64,000 nt of DNA from Stutzerimonas xanthomarina DSM 18231 (GCF_900129835.1 NZ_FQXA01000004.1:62001-126000); one strand, 5' to 3'; positions 1 through 10,844 are shown, counted from the stretch's first letter. Program-made: numbers and translations. The notes: generated by a model from the letters alone, not told the origin.

Positions 1-3000
1 TGGCGTGAAGCCCGGCGCAGCATGAGCCCGGTGGAGGCCTGGGCCAGCATCGTCGAGGACAAGGCCAAGGCCGAGTCCTACAAGAGCAAGCGCGGCATGG
101 GCGGCTTCATCCGCTCCAGCTGGGACGAAGTCAACGAGATCATCGCCGCCGCCAACGTCTATACCGTGAAGCAGTACGGCCCGGACCGTGTCATCGGTTT
201 CTCGCCGATCCCGGCCATGTCCATGGTCAGCTACGCTGCCGGTAGCCGCTACCTGTCCCTGATCGGTGGCGTATGCCTGAGCTTCTACGACTGGTACTGC
301 GACCTGCCGCCGGCCTCGCCACAGGTGTGGGGCGAGCAGACCGACGTGCCGGAATCGGCCGACTGGTACAACTCCAACTACATCATCGCCTGGGGCTCCA
401 ACGTCCCGCAGACCCGTACCCCGGACGCGCACTTCTTTACTGAAGTCCGCTACAAGGGCACCAAGACCGTTGCCATCACCCCGGACTACGCCGAGGTCGC
501 CAAGCTCACCGACCTCTGGCTCAACCCCAAGCAGGGCACCGACGCCGCCCTGGCCCAGGCATTCGCCCACGTCATTTTCAAAGAGTTCCACCTCGAAACG
601 CCGAGCGATTACTTCCGCGACTACGCCAAGCGCTACACCGACCTGCCGGTGCTGGTGCGCCTGAACGAAAAGGACGGCAGCTACATCGCCGACCGCTTCC
701 TGCGCGCCTCGGATCTGGCCGACAACCTCGGCCAGGAGAACAACCCCGAGTGGAAGACCATCGCCGTCGACGGCACCACCGGCGAGCTGGTTTCGCCGCT
801 GGGTTCGATCGGTTACCGCTGGGGCGAGAAGGGCAAGTGGAACATCGAAGCCCGCGAAGGCAAGGACGGCCGCGATGTCGACCTGAGCCTGACCCAGATC
901 GATGGCGGCGAAACTGCCGAAGTTGCCTTTCCGTACTTCGGCGGCATCCTCCACGAGCACTTCCAGCACGCTGAAGGCGAAAGCATCCAGCTGCGCCGCG
1001 TGCCGGTCCGCAGCATCACCCTGGCCGACGGCAGCACCACCAAGGTTGCCACCGTGTTCGACCTGATGGCCGCCAACCTGGGTATCGACCGTGGTTTGGG
1101 TGGGGCCAACGTCGCTTCCAGCTACGACGACGCCAGCGTGCCGGGAACCCCGGCGTGGCAGGAAGTCATCACCGGCGTGGCGCGTGAGAAGGCGATCCAG
1201 ATCGCCCGTGAATTCGCCGACAACGCCGACAAGACCCATGGCCGTTCCATGATCATCGTCGGTGCGGCGATGAACCACTGGTACCACATGGACATGAACT
1301 ACCGCGGCCTGATCAACATGCTGATGTTGTGCGGTTGCGTGGGGCAGACCGGTGGTGGCTGGGCGCACTACGTCGGCCAGGAAAAGCTGCGTCCGCAGTG
1401 CGGCTGGCTGCCGCTGGCCTTCGGCCTCGACTGGAGCCGTCCGCCGCGCCAGATGAACGGCACCAGCTTCTTCTACAACCACAGTTCGCAATGGCGCCAC
1501 GAGAAAATGAGCATTCACGAAGTGCTCTCGCCGCTGGCCGACAAGTCGCAGTTTCCCGAGCACATGCTCGACTACAACATCCGTGCCGAACGCGCCGGCT
1601 GGCTGCCGAGCGCGCCGCAGCTCAACCGTAACCCGCTGCAGATCTGCCGTGACGCCGAAGCGACCGGCATGTCGCCGGTCGACTACGTCACCCAGTCGCT
1701 CAAGGACGGCTCGCTGCGCTTCTCCTGCGAGCAGCCGGACAGCCCGGAAAACTTCCCGCGCAACATGTTCATCTGGCGCTCCAACCTGCTGGGCAGCTCG
1801 GGCAAGGGCCACGAGTACATGCTCAAGTACCTGTTGGGCACCAAGAACGGCGTGATGAACGAGGACCTCGGCAAGCGTGACGGCTTCAAGCCGCTCGAAG
1901 CCGAATGGCAGGACGACGGCGCCATCGGCAAGCTCGATCTGGTCACCACCCTCGACTTCCGCATGTCCTCGACCTGCGTGTACTCCGACATCGTCCTGCC
2001 GACCGCGACCTGGTACGAGAAGGACGACATGAACACCTCGGACATGCACCCCTTCATCCACCCGCTGTCCGCTGCCATCGACCCGGCCTGGGAAGCGCGT
2101 TCGGACTGGGAAATCTACAAGGGCATCGCCAAGTCTTTCTCGAAGATGGCCGAAGGTCATCTGGGCGTGGAGAAGGATCTGGTCACCGTGCCGCTGCTGC
2201 ACGACAGCCCCGGCGAACTGGCCCAGCCGTTCGGCGGCACCGACTGGAAAACCGCTGGCGTCGATCCGCAGCCGGGCAAGAACTGCCCGAACATGACCGT
2301 GGTCGAGCGCGACTATCCGGCCACCTACAAGAAGTTCAGCTCCCTCGGTCCGCTACTCGACAAGCTCGGCAACGGCGGCAAGGGCATCAACTGGAACACC
2401 CAGGCTGAAGTCGATTTCCTCGGCGAGCTGAACTACAAGGTGCGCGAGGAGGGCGTCAGCCAAGGGCGTCCGCAGATCGAGTCGGCCATCGACGCGGCCG
2501 AGGTCATCCTCAGCCTGGCGCCGGAAACCAACGGTCACGTTGCGGTGAAGGCCTGGGCCGCGCTGTCGGAATTCACCGGCCGCGACCACAGCCACCTGGC
2601 GCTGCCCAAGGAGCACGAGGCGATCCGCTTCCGTGATATCCAGGCGCAACCGCGCAAGATCATCTCCAGCCCGACCTGGTCAGGCCTGGAAGACGAGCAT
2701 GTGTCGTACAACGCCGGCTACACCAACGTCCACGAGTTCATCCCGTGGCGCACCATCACCGGCCGCCAGCAGTTCTTCCAGGATCACCCCTGGATGCAGG
2801 CCTTCGGTGAGCAGCTGATGAGCTACCGGCCGCCGATCAACACCCGCACCATCGATTACGTGAAGGGCAAGAAGAGCAACGGCAATACCGAGATCGTCCT
2901 GAACTGGATCACGCCGCACCAGAAGTGGGGTATCCACAGCACCTACTCGGACAACCTGATCATGCTCACCCTGAGCCGTGGCGGCCCGATCGTGTGGATG

Positions 3001-3405
3001 TCCGAAGTCGACGCCAAGAAGGGCGGCATCGAGGACAACGACTGGATCGAGTGCTTCAACGCCAACGGCGCCCTGACCGCCCGTGCGGTGGTCAGCCAGC
3101 GCGTGATGGAAGGCATGGTGATGATGTACCACGCCCAGGAACGCATCGTGAACGTGCCCGGCAGCGAGACCACCAAGACCCGCGGCGGCCACCACAACTC
3201 GGTGACCCGCGTGGTGCTCAAGCCCACCCACATGATCGGCGGCTACGCCCAGCAGGCGTACGGCTTCAACTACTACGGCACCGTGGGTTGCAACCGTGAC
3301 GAGTTCGTCGTGGTACGCAAGATGGCCAAGGTCGACTGGCTCGACGGCACCAACGGTATCTCGGGCGGCAACGACCTGCCGCAACCCCTGCCGCAAGACA
3401 TCTGA
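1..3405 (+). CDS. narG: Respiratory nitrate reductase alpha subunit NarG (5' truncated by window)
   Basis: Catalytic, Mo-bisMGD-containing subunit of the membrane-bound nitrate reductase; reduces nitrate to nitrite on the cytoplasmic side. The frame is open from base 1, so the first ATG (22) is internal: the first visible residues align with about residue 122 of E. coli NarG, and roughly 120 N-terminal residues (including the first Fe-S ligands) lie outside the window. Visible family signatures are FYDWYCDLPP, which carries the Asp ligand of Mo, then WGEQTDVPESADWYN and NVPQTRTPDAHF. The C-terminus is complete. It is followed by a 30-codon mini-ORF and narH in the same operon. Identification is secure. 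Confidence 0.98.
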   Translation, partial: WREARRSMSPVEAWASIVEDKAKAESYKSKRGMGGFIRSSWDEVNEIIAAANVYTVKQYGPDRVIGFSPIPAMSMVSYAAGSRYLSLIGGVCLSFYDWYCDLPPASPQVWGEQTDVPESADWYNSNYIIAWGSNVPQTRTPDAHFFTEVRYKGTKTVAITPDYAEVAKLTDLWLNPKQGTDAALAQAFAHVIFKEFHLETPSDYFRDYAKRYTDLPVLVRLNEKDGSYIADRFLRASDLADNLGQENNPEWKTIAVDGTTGELVSPLGSIGYRWGEKGKWNIEAREGKDGRDVDLSLTQIDGGETAEVAFPYFGGILHEHFQHAEGESIQLRRVPVRSITLADGSTTKVATVFDLMAANLGIDRGLGGANVASSYDDASVPGTPAWQEVITGVAREKAIQIAREFADNADKTHGRSMIIVGAAMNHWYHMDMNYRGLINMLMLCGCVGQTGGGWAHYVGQEKLRPQCGWLPLAFGLDWSRPPRQMNGTSFFYNHSSQWRHEKMSIHEVLSPLADKSQFPEHMLDYNIRAERAGWLPSAPQLNRNPLQICRDAEATGMSPVDYVTQSLKDGSLRFSCEQPDSPENFPRNMFIWRSNLLGSSGKGHEYMLKYLLGTKNGVMNEDLGKRDGFKPLEAEWQDDGAIGKLDLVTTLDFRMSSTCVYSDIVLPTATWYEKDDMNTSDMHPFIHPLSAAIDPAWEARSDWEIYKGIAKSFSKMAEGHLGVEKDLVTVPLLHDSPGELAQPFGGTDWKTAGVDPQPGKNCPNMTVVERDYPATYKKFSSLGPLLDKLGNGGKGINWNTQAEVDFLGELNYKVREEGVSQGRPQIESAIDAAEVILSLAPETNGHVAVKAWAALSEFTGRDHSHLALPKEHEAIRFRDIQAQPRKIISSPTWSGLEDEHVSYNAGYTNVHEFIPWRTITGRQQFFQDHPWMQAFGEQLMSYRPPINTRTIDYVKGKKSNGNTEIVLNWITPHQKWGIHSTYSDNLIMLTLSRGGPIVWMSEVDAKKGGIEDNDWIECFNANGALTARAVVSQRVMEGMVMMYHAQERIVNVPGSETTKTRGGHHNSVTRVVLKPTHMIGGYAQQAYGFNYYGTVGCNRDEFVVVRKMAKVDWLDGTNGISGGNDLPQPLPQDI

Positions 3406-3415
3406 GGAATAGGCC

Positions 3416-3508
3416 ATGAAGATTCGTTCACCCAAGGTGGCAGCGCATGGTCCCCGGACCATGCCCGCTCTGAAGATCAAGGCGGCGGTTGTGGAGGTTG
3501 CACAATGA
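3416..3508 (+). other. 30-codon ORF copying the narH start, with a hairpin
   Basis: Between narG and narH lies about 90 bp that is not expected between these genes. It has its own GAGGA Shine-Dalgarno and ATG and begins MKIRS, the same five residues as narH. The DNA match (15 of the first 16 bases) continues imperfectly through the next 20 bases with small indels, ending in a shared CATGGTCC. It stops at a TGA overlapping the narH ATG as ATGA. Inside it, CATGGTCC-CC-GGACCATG forms an 8-bp hairpin at about 3454-3471. Either a decayed tandem duplication of the narH start or a coupling leader; the peptide itself is probably not functional. Confidence 0.55.
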
Positions 3509-5043
3509 AAATTCGTTCACAAGTGGGCATGGTCCTGAACCTGGACAAGTGCATCGGCTGCCACACCTGCTCGATCACCTGCAAGAACGTCTGGACCAGC
3601 CGCGAAGGCATGGAATACGCCTGGTTCAACAACGTCGAGACCAAGCCCGGCATCGGCTACCCGAAGGAATGGGAGAACCAGGACAAGTGGAAGGGCGGCT
3701 GGGTGCGCAATGGCGACGGCACCATCAACCCGCGCATCGGTGGCAAGTTCCGCGTGCTGGCGAACATCTTCGCCAACCCGGACCTGCCGACCATCGATGA
3801 CTACTACGAGCCGTTCGACTTCGACTACCAGAACCTGCACACCGCGCCGATCTCCGATCACCAGCCGGTTGCTCGTCCGCGCTCGCTGATCTCCGGTCAG
3901 CGCATGGAGAAGATCGAGTGGGGCCCGAACTGGGAAGAGATTCTCGGTACCGAGTTCGCCAAGCGTCGCAAGGACAAGAACTTCGACAAGGTCCAGGCGG
4001 ACATCTACGGGCAGTACGAAAACACCTTCATGATGTACCTGCCGCGCCTGTGCGAGCACTGCCTGAACCCGACCTGCGCCGCATCCTGCCCGAGCGGTGC
4101 GATCTACAAGCGCGAGGAGGACGGTATCGTCCTCATCGACCAGGAGAAGTGCCGCGGCTGGCGCATGTGCATCAGCGGCTGCCCGTACAAGAAGATCTAC
4201 TTCAACTGGAAGAGCGGCAAATCCGAGAAGTGCATCTTCTGCTTCCCGCGCATCGAGGCCGGCATGCCGACCGTCTGCGCCGAGACCTGCGTGGGCCGCA
4301 TCCGCTACCTCGGCGTGCTGCTGTACGACGCCGACCGCATCCATGAAGTGGCCAGCACCGTCAACGAGCAGGACCTGTACGCCAAGCAGCTGGAGATCTT
4401 CCTCGATCCGTTCGATCCGAAGGTCATCGAGCAGGCGCTCAACGACGGCGTACCGATGTCGGTGATCGAAGCCGCGCAGAAGTCGCCGGTCTACAAGATG
4501 GCGGTGGACTGGAAGCTGGCGCTGCCGCTGCACCCGGAATACCGCACGCTGCCGATGGTGTGGTACGTGCCGCCGCTGTCGCCGATCCAGAACGCCGCCA
4601 GCGCCGGTCACGTCAGCATGGACGGCGTACTGCCGGACGTCGACAGCCTGCGCATCCCGCTGCGTTACCTGGCCAACCTGCTCACTGCAGGCGACGAGGA
4701 GCCGGTCAAGCTGGCGCTCAAGCGCATGCTCGCCATGCGCGCCTACAAGCGCGCCGAGCAGGTCGATGGCGTGCAGGACCTCAAGGTGCTGGAGAGTGTC
4801 GGTCTGTCGGTGGCCCAGGTGGAGGACATGTACCGCTACTTGGCCATCGCCAACTACGAAGACCGCTACGTGATCCCGACCGCGCACCGTGAAGAGGCCA
4901 TGAGCGACGCCTTCGCCGAGCGCTCCGGTTGCGGCTTCAGTTTCGGCAACGGCTGCTCGGGCGCCTCGGACACCAACATGTTCGGTGCCAAGAAGGCCAA
5001 CCGCCGCGACATCATCAAGACCGTCCAGCTGTGGGAGGACTGA
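3505..5043 (+). CDS. narH: Nitrate reductase beta subunit NarH (Fe-S electron carrier)
   Basis: Carries electrons from NarI haems to NarG through four Fe-S clusters. Four Cys groups are visible: C16/C19/C22/C26; C183/C186/C191/C195; C216-x2-W219-x2-C222-x3-C226, where Trp replaces a Cys as in the [3Fe-4S] site; and C243/C246/C258/C262. At 512 residues the length is normal for the family. The start at 3505 has GGAGG seven bases upstream, and the preceding mini-ORF overlaps it by four bases. narJ begins three bases after the stop. Confidence 0.98.
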   Translation: MKIRSQVGMVLNLDKCIGCHTCSITCKNVWTSREGMEYAWFNNVETKPGIGYPKEWENQDKWKGGWVRNGDGTINPRIGGKFRVLANIFANPDLPTIDDYYEPFDFDYQNLHTAPISDHQPVARPRSLISGQRMEKIEWGPNWEEILGTEFAKRRKDKNFDKVQADIYGQYENTFMMYLPRLCEHCLNPTCAASCPSGAIYKREEDGIVLIDQEKCRGWRMCISGCPYKKIYFNWKSGKSEKCIFCFPRIEAGMPTVCAETCVGRIRYLGVLLYDADRIHEVASTVNEQDLYAKQLEIFLDPFDPKVIEQALNDGVPMSVIEAAQKSPVYKMAVDWKLALPLHPEYRTLPMVWYVPPLSPIQNAASAGHVSMDGVLPDVDSLRIPLRYLANLLTAGDEEPVKLALKRMLAMRAYKRAEQVDGVQDLKVLESVGLSVAQVEDMYRYLAIANYEDRYVIPTAHREEAMSDAFAERSGCGFSFGNGCSGASDTNMFGAKKANRRDIIKTVQLWED

Positions 5044-5046
5044 GCC

Positions 5047-5802
5047 ATGCGCATCCTTAAAGTGATATCCCTGCTGCTGGACTACCCCGACCAGCATCTG
5101 CGCGACGGCCATGCCGAACTGGCTCAGGCCATCGGCGCGGCCCGCGAGATCAGCCCGGAGCAGCGCATCGCGCTGCGCCGCCTGCTCGACGAGCTGACCG
5201 AAGACGACCTGATGGACGTGCAGGAGCGCTACACGGACCTGTTCGACCGCGGTCGTTCACTGTCGCTGCTGTTGTTCGAACACGTGCATGGCGAGTCCCG
5301 CGACCGCGGCCAGGCCATGGTTGACCTGATGGCTCAGTACACCGAGGCCGGTTTCGACATCGGTGTACGCGAGCTGCCGGACTACATCCCGCTGTACCTC
5401 GAATATCTCGCCACCCGCGACGACCTCGAGGCCCGCGAGGGGCTGGCCGACGTGTCGCACCTGCTCGCCCTGCTGGCGGCGCGTCTGCAGGAGCGCGAAA
5501 GCCCGCATGCGGCGTGCTTCCGTGCACTGCTGCAGATCGCCGGCGAGCCGGTGCAGGAAGCCCTGGCCGGCCTGCAGGAGCAGGTCGCCGCCGAGGAACG
5601 CGACGACTCGCTGGAAGCGCTGGACAAGATCTGGGAGGAGGAACAGGTCAATTTCCTCCAGGCCGAGCAGCAGGATCGCTGCCCATCCATGCCGAGCGGT
5701 CCGGGCAAGGCTCGCGAGGAAAGCCCGGTGCCGCTGCACTGGACCGATTTCAAGCATGACGGGCAGGCCGCCGCGCTCGCTCAGGAGGTGCGCAATGTCT
5801 AA
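5047..5802 (+). CDS. narJ: Nitrate reductase assembly chaperone NarJ
   Basis: Cytoplasmic system-specific chaperone that helps insert Mo cofactor and Fe-S clusters into NarGH before membrane docking; not part of the final enzyme. 251 residues, mostly helical and acidic, with typical NarJ/TorD features: a hydrophobic N-terminus (ISLLLDYPD), an LFDRGRSLSLLLFEHVHGESRDRG segment around residues 60-80, and ELPDYIPLYLEYLA near 110. It starts three bases after narH and overlaps narI by 8 bp, so translation is probably coupled. Confidence 0.96.
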   Translation: MRILKVISLLLDYPDQHLRDGHAELAQAIGAAREISPEQRIALRRLLDELTEDDLMDVQERYTDLFDRGRSLSLLLFEHVHGESRDRGQAMVDLMAQYTEAGFDIGVRELPDYIPLYLEYLATRDDLEAREGLADVSHLLALLAARLQERESPHAACFRALLQIAGEPVQEALAGLQEQVAAEERDDSLEALDKIWEEEQVNFLQAEQQDRCPSMPSGPGKAREESPVPLHWTDFKHDGQAAALAQEVRNV

Positions 5803-6592
5803 CTTCAATTTCCTGCTGTTCGGGGTCTACCCCTACATCGCCCTGGCCATCTGCCTGATCGGCAGCTGGGCACGCTTCGATCTGTCGCAATACAGCTGGA
5901 AGGCTGGCTCCAGCCAGATGCTGTCGAACAACCGCATGCGCCTGGCGAGCAACCTGTTCCACATCGGCATCATCTTCATTCTGGCCGGACACTTCGTCGG
6001 CCTGCTGATGCCCGAGGCGCTGTATCACTCGTTCATCACCAGCGGTCAGAAGCAGATCGTGGCGATGGTGTCCGGCGGCTTCTTCGGCATCCTCTGCCTG
6101 ATCGGCCTGGTGATGCTGATTCATCGTCGGATGACCGACGCGCGCGTGCGTGCCACCTCCAACACCAGCGACATCATGATCCTCTTCGTGCTGCTGGCGC
6201 AGCTGGTGCTCGGGCTGCTGACCATCGTCGCCTCCACCGGCCATCTGAACGGTTCGGTGATGGTGCTGCTGGGCACCTGGGCGCAGAGCCTGGTTACCCT
6301 GCAGCCGGTCAAGGCCGCAGGCGCCATCGAAACGGTCGGCATCATCTACAAGCTGCACGTGTTTCTCGGCGTGACCCTGTTCGTGCTGTTCCCCTTCACC
6401 CGTCTGGTGCACATCGTCAGCGCACCGGTGTGGTACCTGGGGCGGCGCTACCAGATTGTCCGTCAGAAGGGCGTCAAACCGACCATTCCGCGCCCGCAAC
6501 GCCCGCGTACCTATGAAGCACCCGCCCGCGAAACATCCGCGCCGACGGCTGTGCCCGGTTACGCCACGGCTAAGAACAAGACGCCGGCGTGA
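5795..6592 (+). CDS. narI: Nitrate reductase gamma subunit NarI (cytochrome b)
   Basis: Membrane anchor with two b-haems that oxidises quinol and passes electrons to NarH. The start at 5795 (MSNFNFLLFG) is preceded by AGGAGG and overlaps the end of narJ by 8 bp; the longer open frame upstream is only antiphase narJ. Five hydrophobic segments are visible, with His residues in the expected helices (SNLFHIGIIF, LAGHFVG, YKLHVFLG, RLVHIVS). At 265 residues it is about 35-40 residues longer than usual because of a Pro/Ala/Arg-rich tail after the last helix. Confidence 0.96.
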   Translation: MSNFNFLLFGVYPYIALAICLIGSWARFDLSQYSWKAGSSQMLSNNRMRLASNLFHIGIIFILAGHFVGLLMPEALYHSFITSGQKQIVAMVSGGFFGILCLIGLVMLIHRRMTDARVRATSNTSDIMILFVLLAQLVLGLLTIVASTGHLNGSVMVLLGTWAQSLVTLQPVKAAGAIETVGIIYKLHVFLGVTLFVLFPFTRLVHIVSAPVWYLGRRYQIVRQKGVKPTIPRPQRPRTYEAPARETSAPTAVPGYATAKNKTPA

Positions 6593-6675
6593 TGGCTCGG
6601 CGGCTGGCGCATTCTGCGTCAGCCGTCCTGGCTGAATCGACCAAACGTTCAAACGGCTTTATCGAGGTAATCATC

Positions 6676-7632
6676 ATGGGTTGTGGATGTGGTGGAAGCA
6701 CAGGCGGAGGCGGCTGCGGTGGCGGCGCGCGTCCGGAGATCGAAGTGCCGGTAGAGGCCCCGCTGTTCGAGGCGCTGGCAAATGAAGTTCATACCCATAC
6801 TGCCGCTGAGCAGGCGTCCGGCGAACCCTCGCTGATCGCCAGCAGCGAACAGGAATGGCCGCGGGTGCGGGTCAATGGGGTGGCGATCGCCGCTCAGGCC
6901 ATTGCTCAGGAACTGCAGTATCACCCGGCCGAAAGCCGCGATGAGGCCGTCTACCTGGCGACCCAGGCGCTGGTGCTGCGTGAGCTGTTGCAGCAGCGCA
7001 TCGGCGAGCTGGGGCTGATGGTGCGAGCCGAGGCTGGCGAGAGCGAGGAGGAGGCGGCCACCCGCACCCTGATCGAGCAGGAAGTGCCGCTGCCGCTGGC
7101 GGACGAGGCGGCCTGCCGGCAGTACTACAGCGGCAATCAGCAGCGCTTCTTCAGCGCGCCGTTGCTGGCCGCGCGACACATTCTGCTGGCCTGCCCGGCG
7201 GATGATGCCGAGGCGCGCAGCCTGGCTCGCGAACAGGCGCTGCAGTTGATCGGCCAACTGCAGGCCGCCCCGCAACGCTTCGCCGAGCTGGCGCTGCAGC
7301 ATTCGGCCTGCCCGTCGAAGGCGCAGGGCGGTGCGCTGGGCCAGATCAGCAAGGGTCAGACGGTGCCGGAGTTCGAGCGCCAGCTGTTCCGTCTGCCGGT
7401 AGGCCTGTGCCAGCAACCGCTGGAGAGCCGCTACGGCTACCACCTGGTGTTCGTCGACCAGCGCATCGAAGGCGAGCAGCTGCCCTACGAGGTGGTCGCC
7501 GGTTCGATTCGTGCCGAGCTCAACCAGCGCGTCTGGCAGATCGGCGTCAGCCAGTACCTGCAGAATCTGGTGGGTGCGGCGAACATCGAAGGCATCCTCA
7601 TGCAGGGCGCGGAAACGCCACTGATGCAGTAA
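6676..7632 (+). CDS. PpiC/parvulin-type peptidyl-prolyl isomerase of the nar locus
   Basis: 318 residues. The C-terminal half is a parvulin domain (AARHILLAC near residue 170, then GGALGQISKGQTVPEFE and RYGYHLVFVD). The N-terminal half is helical and NifM-like. The start at 6676 has GAGGT upstream; the longer reading from 6589 lacks a good ribosome site. The N-terminus is a Gly/Cys-rich stretch (MGCGCGGSTGGGGCGGGA), which could bind metal or be disordered. No clear signal peptide, so it is probably cytoplasmic. The position after narI matches my recollection of the P. aeruginosa nar operon and suggests a role in nitrate reductase folding or maturation; this is inference. Confidence 0.85.
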   Translation: MGCGCGGSTGGGGCGGGARPEIEVPVEAPLFEALANEVHTHTAAEQASGEPSLIASSEQEWPRVRVNGVAIAAQAIAQELQYHPAESRDEAVYLATQALVLRELLQQRIGELGLMVRAEAGESEEEAATRTLIEQEVPLPLADEAACRQYYSGNQQRFFSAPLLAARHILLACPADDAEARSLAREQALQLIGQLQAAPQRFAELALQHSACPSKAQGGALGQISKGQTVPEFERQLFRLPVGLCQQPLESRYGYHLVFVDQRIEGEQLPYEVVAGSIRAELNQRVWQIGVSQYLQNLVGAANIEGILMQGAETPLMQ

Positions 7633-7639
7633 CGGAGAC

Positions 7640-7774
7640 GTAGGGTGGATGACGCTTCACCCATCCACCTTTGCGGGCTGGAGGTGGCTGGAAGCGGCGG
7701 CACTCGCACCACCCCACCGGGTCGCGCCACCGTGCGGGCCAATGGTGGATGAAAAAAGCGTCATCCACCCTACG
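7640..7774. repeat. Inverted pair of GTAGGGTGGATGAC repeats
   Basis: Two short palindromic units face each other between the ppiC-like gene and moaA: GTAGGGTGGATGACGC... at 7640-7669 and its inverted partner ending ...GTCATCCACCCTACG at 7743-7774, with about 73 bp of non-repeat DNA between. Each unit can fold on itself (GGTGGAT/ATCCACC), and the two can pair with each other. The same family recurs near 30.2 kb. This is a REP-like paired organisation. Confidence 0.8.
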
Positions 7775-7794
7775 AGGCTTCAGAGGTGTTACCG

Positions 7795-8784
7795 ATGACT
7801 CAACTACGCGATGCCCACAACCGCCAGATCGACTACCTGCGCATGTCGGTGACCGACCGTTGCGACTTCCGCTGCGTCTACTGCATGGCCGAGGACATGA
7901 CCTTCCTGCCGCGCCAGCAGGTGCTCGGTCTGGAGGAGTTGGAGCGCATCGCGCGCATTTTCGTCGGCCTGGGGGTGAAGAAGATTCGCCTCACCGGCGG
8001 CGAGCCGCTGGTACGCCAGGGCATCGTCGGTCTCTGCGAGCGCATCGCGGCCTTGCCCGGCCTGCGCGAACTGGTGATGACCACCAATGGCTCGCAGCTG
8101 GTCAAGCTTGCAGCACCCTTGGCGCGCGCCGGGGTCAAGCGGCTGAACATCAGCCTGGATAGCCTGGATGCCGCCAAATTCCACGCCATCACCCGCACCG
8201 GTCAGCTGCAGCAGGTGCTCGACGGCATCGAGGCGGCGCGCGATGCCGGCTTCGAGCGGATCAAGCTCAACGCCGTGGTGATGAAGGGCCGCAACGCCGA
8301 GGAAGTCGCCGACTTGGTGGACTTCGCCATCGCCAGCGGGCTGGACCTGAGCTTCATCGAGGAAATGCCGCTGGGCGACGTAGGTCGTTCGCGCGGCGAG
8401 AGCTTCTGCTCCAGCGACGAGGTGAAGGCGCTGATCGCCGAGCGGCACACGCTGATCGATTCGGCCGAGCAGAGCGGCGGCCCGGCGCGTTACGTGCGCC
8501 TGCCGGAGCATCCGCAGACGCGCATCGGCTTCATCTCGCCGCATTCGCACAACTTCTGCGCCACCTGCAACCGCGTGCGGCTGACGGTGGAAGGGCGCCT
8601 GCTGCTGTGCCTGGGCCACGAGAACTCCATCGACCTGCGTGCGTTGCTGCGCCGTCATCCGACCAGCGCCCAGCCGGTGATCGATGCGATTCACGCCGCG
8701 TTGCAGCGCAAGCCGTTGCGTCACGAATTCTCCAGTGGCGGTGAGGTCCAGGTATTGCGCTTCATGAACGCCAGCGGTGGTTGA
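7795..8784 (+). CDS. moaA: GTP 3',8-cyclase MoaA (molybdenum cofactor synthesis)
   Basis: Radical SAM enzyme catalysing the first step of molybdopterin synthesis, converting GTP to 3',8-cyclo-7,8-dihydro-GTP for MoaC. The SAM cluster motif is C23-x3-C27-x2-C30, the GGEPL motif follows, and a second cluster motif (CATCNRVR then CLGH) lies in the C-terminal third. The chain ends in the conserved Gly-Gly. 329 residues, normal length. ATG 7795 is chosen over GTG 7786 because CAGAGG is correctly spaced from it. Being beside nar, it probably supplies extra cofactor during nitrate respiration. Confidence 0.97.
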   Translation: MTQLRDAHNRQIDYLRMSVTDRCDFRCVYCMAEDMTFLPRQQVLGLEELERIARIFVGLGVKKIRLTGGEPLVRQGIVGLCERIAALPGLRELVMTTNGSQLVKLAAPLARAGVKRLNISLDSLDAAKFHAITRTGQLQQVLDGIEAARDAGFERIKLNAVVMKGRNAEEVADLVDFAIASGLDLSFIEEMPLGDVGRSRGESFCSSDEVKALIAERHTLIDSAEQSGGPARYVRLPEHPQTRIGFISPHSHNFCATCNRVRLTVEGRLLLCLGHENSIDLRALLRRHPTSAQPVIDAIHAALQRKPLRHEFSSGGEVQVLRFMNASGG

Positions 8785-9014
8785 GCCAATGCCCCATGGG
8801 CTACGAGTCGACCGCTTAATTCGCTACCATCGGCCGGTATTGCCGGCTTGACTCACATGCCAGGTGCCACAGTCGGGCCTTATCGCAGAAACCGCTCGTG
8901 ACATCGCCTGCAACGCTCACGGCACCACTCAGCGCGCGCATACCTCCAAAGGGGAATGGGTTCGCATACGGCACGGTGCAGCCTGTGCACACATATTCAA
9001 AGGAGTTTCGAGCC

Positions 9015-9556
9015 ATGGCTCATCTGTCCAACACCGATTTCCAGCCCCTGAGCATCGCGGTGCTTACGGTGAGCGACACCCGCAACATCGATTCCGATAC
9101 CTCCGGCCAGGCGCTGATCGATGGGCTGCAGAGCGCCGGCCATACCTTGGCCGAGCGGGCCATCGTCAAGGACGATATCTGGCAGATCCGCGCCCGCGTC
9201 TGCAGCTGGATCGCCAGCGAGAACGTGCAGGTGGTGCTGATCACCGGCGGCACCGGTTTCACCGCCCGCGACAACACTCCGCAAGCGGTGCAGCCGCTGC
9301 TCGACAAAGATGTCGACGGCTTCGGCGAGCTGTTCCGCTACGTTTCACTGGGCGAGATCGGCACCTCCACCGTGCAGTCCCGCGCGCTGGCCGGCATGAG
9401 CAACGGCACGCTGGTCTGCTGTCTGCCCGGTTCGACCAATGCGTGCCGCACCGCCTGGAACAAGATCCTCGTCGAGCAGCTGGACAGCCGTACCAAGCCC
9501 TGCAATTTCGTGCCGCACCTCAAGGCTAGCGCGGTCGAATACTGCGGGCCACGCTC

Positions 9557-9560
<4 letters not shown>
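9015..9560 (+). CDS. moaB: Molybdenum cofactor biosynthesis protein MoaB (MogA-like fold)
   Basis: Molybdopterin-binding protein of the MoaB/MogA family, probably adenylating molybdopterin before Mo insertion. 181 residues. Visible motifs are LTVSDTRN near residue 20, TGGTGFTARDNTPQAV near 80 and CLPGSTNAC near 140. The ATG at 9015 is preceded by AAAGGAG nine bases upstream; longer in-frame starts have no such site. A 230-bp non-coding stretch separates it from moaA, so it may have its own promoter. It overlaps moeA by four bases (ATGA). Confidence 0.95.
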
Positions 9561-10789
<1,229 letters not shown>

Positions 10790-10797
10790 CCCATGAA

Positions 10798-10830
10798 AAC
10801 GCCCGGTCGATGATGAGTCGACCGGGCGTT
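10798..10830. terminator. Bidirectional terminator between moeA and the b561 gene
   Basis: A perfect 13-bp stem, AACGCCCGGTCGA / TCGACCGGGCGTT, with a 7-base loop (TGATGAG). It sits between two convergent genes. The flanking A and T tracts are short, so it probably terminates in both directions. Confidence 0.75.
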
Positions 10831-10844
10831 GTCGTGTCTGCGCC

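Noticed and set aside
3517..5112. 531-codon open frame on the minus strand opposite narH
   Set aside because: It is the antisense of a GC-rich gene with strong third-position bias; the protein is Val/Leu/Arg/His/Gln-rich with no motif, whereas narH is certain.
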